From the NCBI GenBank assembly GCA_940671915.1, contig CALNVZ010003426.1:15279525-15343524 (forward strand): 64,000 bases of DNA, in the 5' to 3' direction. Each line of letters starts with the position of its first letter. The first letter of the stretch is position 1. This document shows positions 57,975 through 64,000 of this stretch, one piece after another. This DNA is from Paracentrotus lividus. Lineage: Eukaryota; Echinodermata; Echinoidea; Camarodonta; Echinidae. The position numbers and the translations under genes are program-made. Below the pieces are notes generated by a model. That model had not been told where the DNA came from. It did no database searches and saw nothing but the letters and a program-made list of their open reading frames with translations.

Positions 57975-59845
57975 TAGGACTTTGCTTTGGGGTTAAACCC
58001 TTCCAGGTCTTCAAGGGTACATGGTTCAATTAGGTGGGGCACAACCATGATAACAGCAAGCATTCCATGGTCTGCTCTTCCCCCACACTCACAGCATGTC
58101 CTTCCTCGTATACCAACTTTTCCAAAAAGACCTTACAGCGTCCTGTGCCTGTTCCTAGATGGCTCAGGCATGATCACGTTGGCCATTATGACCTGGTGAA
58201 GGAATTCTTTTGCACTTATGAATAGCCTGTGTGACATTTCCTAGAGATGGTGGTCCACAGGATCAGCCTAAGTTTATGGGCAGAGTTATCAAGGGATACT
58301 GTAGAATGGAGGAAACTATGTCTTGATTTCAGTTTTTGTTGGTAGGATTGTGATTGTAGTTGGGATGGAGACCCCCTCCTGTTTTGTCAAAGGAATGTTC
58401 ATGTGAGGCAATGCAGAGATCGTCAACATACAAGAAACTGTATTGGGGTGTATTGGTTGGTCACTGGTATACACATTGAAGAGCAGAGAGGCAATGACAC
58501 TCCCTTCTGGGAGACCATTTTCATCTTGCGCCATCTGCTGCGCTGGTCATCAAAGCTGGTTTTTCACCAATTCGTTGGTAAGTTACAAAACAACTTTATA
58601 AACGACTGGTGATCAGTTCTTGTGCTAAATGGTTTAGCAGGTGATTTAGTACAGCACCCAAGAACATTATCCCGTTGCTCGTAAAGTCGTTCTTAACTTT
58701 AAGGACGACATAATATTGAAACCAGAAAGAACCGTCTGTTTGATAGCAGGTTCAGGAGTAGCTTGGTCAGCTTCACATCGTTGTCATCTCAAAGAATTTA
58801 CTGGTAAGAATCTTATGGTTTACAGTTTCATAGGCTGCTGGGAGGTGAACAAAAGCTATTCCGGTAATAAGCTCTTCTTCAAACCCATCCTCGATGTGCT
58901 GTGTGAGGTTCAGGAGTTGGCTAGTACAGGATTTTCCTGGCCGGAAACCTGTCTTTTAGTTTTCAGGAATGAGGAGGTCATCATCAATGGTGACAATACG
59001 ATTTTAGTAAGTATGAGTCTTTCAAAGAGTTGCATGATAGGCCTACATGTATGACATAGTAGATCGAGAGATGGGCATATAGCTCTTAGATATGGCTGGA
59101 TCTTTTCCCGGTTTAAGCAGGACAACGACTCTTGTTGACCTCATATCTTCGGGATGTATTGGTACCCATGCAATTCAGCATATCAAGCAGCCACTGAAGC
59201 TCAACAGGTCCAAGGTGATTGATCTGTGCGCAGAGGATGTCGTCAAGGCCTGCTGCATTGTTGTTCTTCATGGCTTGATACCATTACACAGGATTTTCAT
59301 TGCTGAAGGTCTTGTCCGGTCTGAGGGCTCTTGGAAGCATTCTTCAGCATCTTGGGGAAGCTTCGCTCTCCTGGAACAGTGATCAGGCTTTCCCTGACTG
59401 GTCAGGAGCTAGTGGGCAACTTGGTCAGCAGTGACATGTGGTTTGGTTGGGTTTTTGTGCAGTCATTTCCCAGAATCCGATTTGTTTTCCAGGCTTTCCT
59501 ACTGCTGTGGGTCATATGCGGAATCGGTTTCTCGCATTGGTTGGCAATGTTGACACCCGGTCACGGTTGTGTCTGCGTCTCCATCGTTCGCTGAGGAAGG
59601 AAGAGGGGAGCTTTGTATCATGAATGAGTATCATGTGACTTGCATCTGCTCAGTTTTCGACGAGTTTGCCGCTTCCATTGGGTTCTCTATATTTCCATTT
59701 AACATGATGTCTGTTGAAGTCTTCAATAGCCACATTGATGTGGTCTCCAGATACTTCATGGGGGAGGTTAAAAGTCTGAGTGGGACGTTTATAGGCAGAG
59801 CTTACAGAGAGATTGAATTTGGCTGGTTTAGGCAACACAATCTGC
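57975..59845 (-). pseudogene. Jockey-like LINE remnant, copy 2
   Basis: Same remnant as 53540-55400, with different indels. The frame containing NGLPEGSV and LLFNVYTSDQP is open at 58316-58534 here but not in copy 1, while the long antisense frame of copy 1 is broken here. Neither copy can encode an active protein. Confidence 0.8.
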
Positions 59846-59884
59846 CCTAAATTGGAAGAAAATGAGACCTATCATGTTGAATAG

Positions 59885-60201
59885 CACACATTTTTTTAAA
59901 AATTTAACAATAGAGAGCGCTATAAACAAATATACAAATTATCTTGACATTTATGTCATGCGATATAACAAAACAATATTTAGTAAAGTTTCCAGAGACA
60001 TTCAGACATTAATTAGCTGACTAAAAGTGTAGTTTTACACATTTTTAGAAGAAAATTCTGTTTTTTGGCGGCCATTTTGTATGACGTCACATATCTCAAA
60101 ATGCTCAATGCTGACAGAGTGTCAGCAATCGGTTTCTTCATACTGAAGGTTTAGGCAATCATAATCCGTTGAAAAAAAAACTATAGACGCCAAAACAAGG
60201 T
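59885..60201 (-). repeat. interspersed repeat R5, minus-strand copy 2
   Basis: Counterpart of 55440-55752, with one small difference near ATCTCAAAATGCTCAATGC, where copy 1 has ATCTCAAAATCCAATGC. Confidence 0.75.
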
Positions 60202-60751
60202 ACATCGAGATGGCGGCCAGACTATAATAGACCGTTATTAAGATTAAATGTGACAATCTGACACTGAATATTAATCGTGTAAGAAAATCGCCTCAAAGCG
60301 AAATTTGTAAATGCTTTGTCCATGGTTATTCTCAGGGTTATTTTAGAGTGGCGGATTTAAGGGATAAGTATTTGGTTTCAGTGTTCTAGTCATAAAGATA
60401 TAATAAAAGTAATGTTGTAAATGTAATATGATTATAATCAATTGAATTCACAGTTTACTCCACAATTAAAAATGTAGGGAGTGTGCAATTAGAAAAAAAA
60501 TAGGCATATAGACCTATATTAATAGGCATTATCGAGAACATAAATTGGTAAAAACAAACATGACTTGAATACAAATAACATAATGGAATGGAATAATAGT
60601 TATCTAATCTAAACACATATAAAATGTAATATAAATGTTATGCTATGATTAATTATATTTCATATCGTAATATTGCAATGTAATGTACCATAATAACATC
60701 ATCATAAAGAAAATAGATAAAATAGTAGGACAAATCTGGTTCCAAGTACAG

Positions 60752-61168
60752 TAGGGGAGAGTGGGGTTACAATGTTTCAACTTACCCCATACCTTGTTCC
60801 AACTACCCCCGTGTCTGGGGTTAGTTGGAACACTTGACATGGTCTTGTTGAAGATGGATTTTTTTTTCCGGAACCATCACTAAAGGCGCGGTTCCACTGG
60901 CTTTTTAGGATGATTTGCGAATGAATTGCGGTTTGTTTGTTTTGTTTTTGTTTTTTGTTGCGGATGAACGAAGTTTGTATACGCAACTCATGCGCAGTTA
61001 ATCCTCCCGCCAGTGGGACCGGGCCTTAAGTTTAAGAATTTTATGGGGTACATTTGTAGCATACAGATATACACTCAAGCTGATTGTTTATTGTTTCTTG
61101 AAATAAATCCGCTTTTGTTTTACGGCCATTTTTGTGAAAAATGTTCCATATAACCCCGCTCTCCCCTA
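60752..61168. mobile_element. MITE with TAGGGGAGAGTGGGGTTA ends, copy 2, with nested MITE
   Basis: Same as 56298-56714; the nested element lies at about 60881-61027. Confidence 0.8.
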
Positions 61169-62374
61169 CGTGTATTTTCATAATCATAAATCGTTATTCG
61201 CATAGGCTGACCATTCTGTGACCGAGGCGTGCATGAAATGGACGTGTAGTAATGGGTGAAATATGAAATCGACCCGAGGGAATCAAAATTCCACCACGGC
61301 TATTTTCACCACGATCTCCTAAAGTATGCGTATGTACAGATAGTCTGCGTGTAGTAAGTATATCAGCCGGTCCGTTTCTTGGCGTAGTAATGTTGAAACA
61401 AAAAAAAAAAACAAAAAAAACAATACGATTTATTTTAACAAATTAGGTAATTCAAGTTACGTTTAATTGTGATGTAAATAAATAAATTACTACAAGAGAC
61501 GTTGTTCCAAGGAGATTAGACCATGAAAAATACAGAATGAATATTTTTGGAACATCACTTTAACTGTAAGTTAGATCGACAAAGGACTGGACGAAATTCA
61601 TCACCAGTTATTAAATTGTTTCATCTTTCATGTATTTACGTACATTAAGCTTTCTTCGCTATCCCTCTTCGGCCTATATGTTTTTTTTTTTTTGTTTTTT
61701 TTTTTCAATTCCCTATATTAGGCCAATATTCAATAATGTCTGTAGTTTTATTCGTCCCTGGTTTTATTCAATGTGTTACTGATTTTCTTTATACTTAACT
61801 TAGATATTTGTTATCAATAATAATTCTACCATTCTATATTTATTTATTATGGAAGATAGCAAAGACATACCAATGTAGGACATGCATCTCACAACTGCAT
61901 TTACAAAAGCATGACCATCGTCTGTATTTTGCAGACTAATAATTTGACAGGCCCTCGTCAATTCTCTGACACGCTCAGGAATCAATTCATTTACAAATTT
62001 CATCCAAATCTACTTCTCGGCAGGGAAGGGTCACTCAGTTGCTGACCAATGCAGCTGCCCCTCAAAGTGGCTCAAATTTGAAGCGATGTTTTAGGGCAGG
62101 TGTGAATATTTCATGTATTTGCAGCGACCAGTTTCGCATTCGTACTTTCAGGGGAAGTGCGATAACATAAGCATGATAAGTGTAGGGTTGCGCTCATAAA
62201 AATATTTAACGGCTGTTTATTAATTTCATTTTTTTTTTTTTGTTGAGGACTGTTTGATGAAGCATTTCCGACAATTTTTATGAACGCTAATTTATATTGA
62301 ATAAGGAAATTGTTTATTTAATTGTCGATTTATTTAATTATCAATATGATTTTTTGTTTTCTATTTGAGCTGTG

Positions 62375-62775
62375 ACTTTTAATAATTTAATTTAATGCTA
62401 TTCTGGGCTGCGCAGATTTTGTACAGGCAAACGAAAATCGTGTTTTTGTTAACAGTCGTAGCTGCGATAAGAAAGCTTTTGAAATGTGGTATGTTTGACT
62501 TTGTCATATCAGTTTGGAATGTCTATAGGCATGATAGGTATAAATATATTGTTGACAAAGCAATATCTTTTCAGGAAATATGATGAATCTTAAGATGTTG
62601 TTGATCTAATGTCTTGACGTTTAATTGGAATCAACAAACTGGTCAAGAATTGAAGGAAAATGGTTAGTGTTTGGAATTGTTCACCTCGAAAATCAATAGT
62701 CACTATAAAAATATAAGCAATATATTTATACATCCCCGCCCCCCCCCCCCAACATATTTACGTTAAAAAAACCCA
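62375..62775. other. no recognisable gene
   Basis: Unique AT-rich DNA after the duplication. Contains a 62-codon frame (62395-62583) without a domain, and a C run at 62740-62750. Confidence 0.5.
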
Positions 62776-62779
62776 TCCA

Positions 62780-62933
62780 CAATGGCGGACCCAGGCGGGG
62801 ACGTAGGGGACGTGCCCCTAGAATTTTGTAACTGCCATTTGACTGTACATTTTAAAGTCAGAAAATTTCGGCGGTGCCCCCCCCCCCTGGGGCATGGTGC
62901 CCAATTCTTTTTTTAATCTTGGATCCGCCATCG
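62780..62933. mobile_element. hAT-like MITE, 154 bp
   Basis: Left end CAATGGCGGACCCAGG; right end read inverted CGATGGCGGATCCAAG. The core GCCATTTGACTGTACATTTT is shared with 30523-30685, and a C run lies before the right end. Confidence 0.75.
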
Positions 62934-63114
62934 GTCCACTTCAGTTAATTCGGAAAGGAACATGCACTAAAACAAACCAGCATTTAGTCAGCACTTTTTA
63001 CTTTCTAGACACATGTCGCGATTACGATCTAAAAATATGAATAGTTTCCTGTTATGAGAGACCTCGTCATCTGAACGGTGCTATAAGGCCAAGGTCTTAC
63101 AACATGCAGTCGTT

Positions 63115-63925
63115 TGATTGATCGTATCCACAAACTGTTTAGTAAAAACGGTTAACCTCACCGTTTTCAGATAAAACACTTAAAGATATTGGCGGAACAG
63201 GCGAAAACGCCCCCCCCCGAACCGCCCTGTCCCTGACAAATGTAATTTTATACAACTGCTTCGTTATTGCTTATTAAGTGTTAAGAGATAATTCATAACG
63301 CTGTGTGATTTTTTACTTTTGCTTGTTTGGGTGTATTGACTTGTTAAGCCCCCCCCCCCCCTCTCCTTCTCATCCGCCCTGCCCATCAGTAATGCAATTT
63401 AGGCCATTTTTTTCCTTCTTGATTCGTCTTGTTTCGGTATTTGGTCTTCAAAGATGCAGTAGAAAAAAACAGTGATTGATCGTATCCACAACTGGTTAAG
63501 TAAACATAGAAAAGGTTAACACTATGATCATATGAGGACAACTACCCCCTGGACAATTATTCCTAGGACAATACCCCACCCCCCCCCACGCCAAAATAAT
63601 GTTAGGGTCAGGTGGAGAGTAAGGGTAGACATTTTAACGGGGACGGTCGTCCGGGGGTATTGTCCATGGGGGTAGTTGTATTAGAATCCCCTTTGGAAGG
63701 ATATTAGCGGAACAAGGAAAAACGCCCCCCCCCCTCCCTCCACAGCTTATCCTGACAAATTTTATATGTGTTTCATTATTGCTTGTCAAAGAGTATAACG
63801 ATATATTATTGCAATATTGCTTTTAGGAGTTTTTCTCCCTTTGTTTGCTTGGTTTCATTGGCTCATTAAGCCCCCCCCCCCCTCCCCGGCCCCGCTCAGC
63901 TTCGCCTCTCAATAATGTGGGCCAA
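63115..63925. repeat. direct-repeat doublet, second unit enlarged by an insertion
   Basis: Unit 1 (about 63115-63392) and unit 2 (about 63472-63915) share TTGATCGTATCCACAAACTG, GGTTAAC, GATATTGGCGGAACAGG, AAAACGCCCCCCCCC, CCTGACAAAT, TTATTGCTT, GACTTGTTAAGCCCCC and the C run that follows. Unit 2 is longer because a GGACAACTACC-type element (63537-63686) sits in it. Confidence 0.8.
63537..63686. mobile_element. GGACAACTACC-family element inserted in repeat unit 2
   Basis: Left GAGGACAACTACCCCCTGG; right reads CATGGGGGTAGTTGTATT, its imperfect inverse. The core GTTAGGGTCAGGTGGAGAGT resembles the core of 32468-32577. Its absence from unit 1 gives an empty-site comparison. Confidence 0.7.
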
Positions 63926-63931
63926 TTATTG

Positions 63932-63935
<4 letters not shown>

Positions 63936-63964
<29 letters not shown>
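63936..63964. repeat. T run
   Basis: About 29 consecutive Ts near the end of the window. Confidence 0.95.
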
Positions 63965-63968
<4 letters not shown>

Positions 63969-64000
63969 CAGTTTCAATGGTAGTTTTCCGGACAAAGTTA

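Larger units (their letters stand above)
57952..62373. repeat. 4.4-kb duplicated segment, copy 2
   Basis: Begins immediately at the gap with TTACACCAGATCAATG and diverges from copy 1 after GAGCTGTGA at about 62373. Contains the same elements in the same order. Confidence 0.9.

Overview
This window looks like intergenic or intronic, repeat-dense DNA from an animal genome, most likely an echinoderm (probably a sea urchin). The clues are AT-rich sequence with many short homopolymer and dinucleotide tracts, the recurrent word TAGGCCTATA, many short palindromic DNA transposons (MITEs), and a CR1/L2-like LINE that carries a PHD finger with a 2A-like GDVETNPGP motif. No bacterial or phage gene organisation is present. 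I found no convincing intact host protein-coding gene. Four short stretches with splice-like borders or 5'-exon-like composition are listed at low confidence.

Layout. 0-8 kb: microsatellites, one 0.6-kb foldback element and a possible terminal exon near 7.4 kb. 8.06-12.36 kb: two direct copies of a 2.0-2.3-kb element with inverted termini, abutting on one shared palindromic 8-mer. The second copy is unusually rich in small insertions over about 0.9 kb. 12.5-15.9 kb: a cluster of MITEs and a hAT-like element with long C tracts. 16.3-20.9 kb, minus strand: a broken LINE with reverse transcriptase at 16.3-17.4 kb, then a 245-base N gap and about 1.5 kb of other DNA, then the endonuclease, PHD finger and 2A-like motif at 19.2-20.9 kb. 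21-35 kb: microsatellites, a possible X-box plus TATA promoter at 22.2 kb, a nested foldback complex at 28.1-28.7 kb and several MITEs. 35-50 kb: a palindromic element, a long degenerate tandem array (36.9-38.2 kb), more MITEs, a CpG-richer stretch ending in a good splice donor (46.3-46.6 kb), a 233-bp doublet and a tandem array of about 175-bp units (48.1-49.2 kb). 50-53.4 kb: LINE 3' ends and degenerate minisatellites. 53.5-62.4 kb: a 4.4-kb segment present twice in direct orientation and separated by exactly 25 Ns. It is best explained as two overlapping allelic contig ends that were not merged, though a true tandem duplication remains possible. Each copy holds the same decayed Jockey-like LINE and a MITE nested in another MITE. 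62.4-64 kb: a hAT-like MITE and a direct-repeat doublet, one arm of which carries a further insertion.

The elements do not form a pathway. The window is a record of LINE retrotransposition, cut-and-paste MITE insertion, nesting, local tandem duplication and probable assembly artefacts. The best-supported biology is the LINE with the 2A-like motif. The best-supported caution is that about 4.4 kb, and perhaps part of 8-12 kb, may not exist as drawn in a single haplotype.
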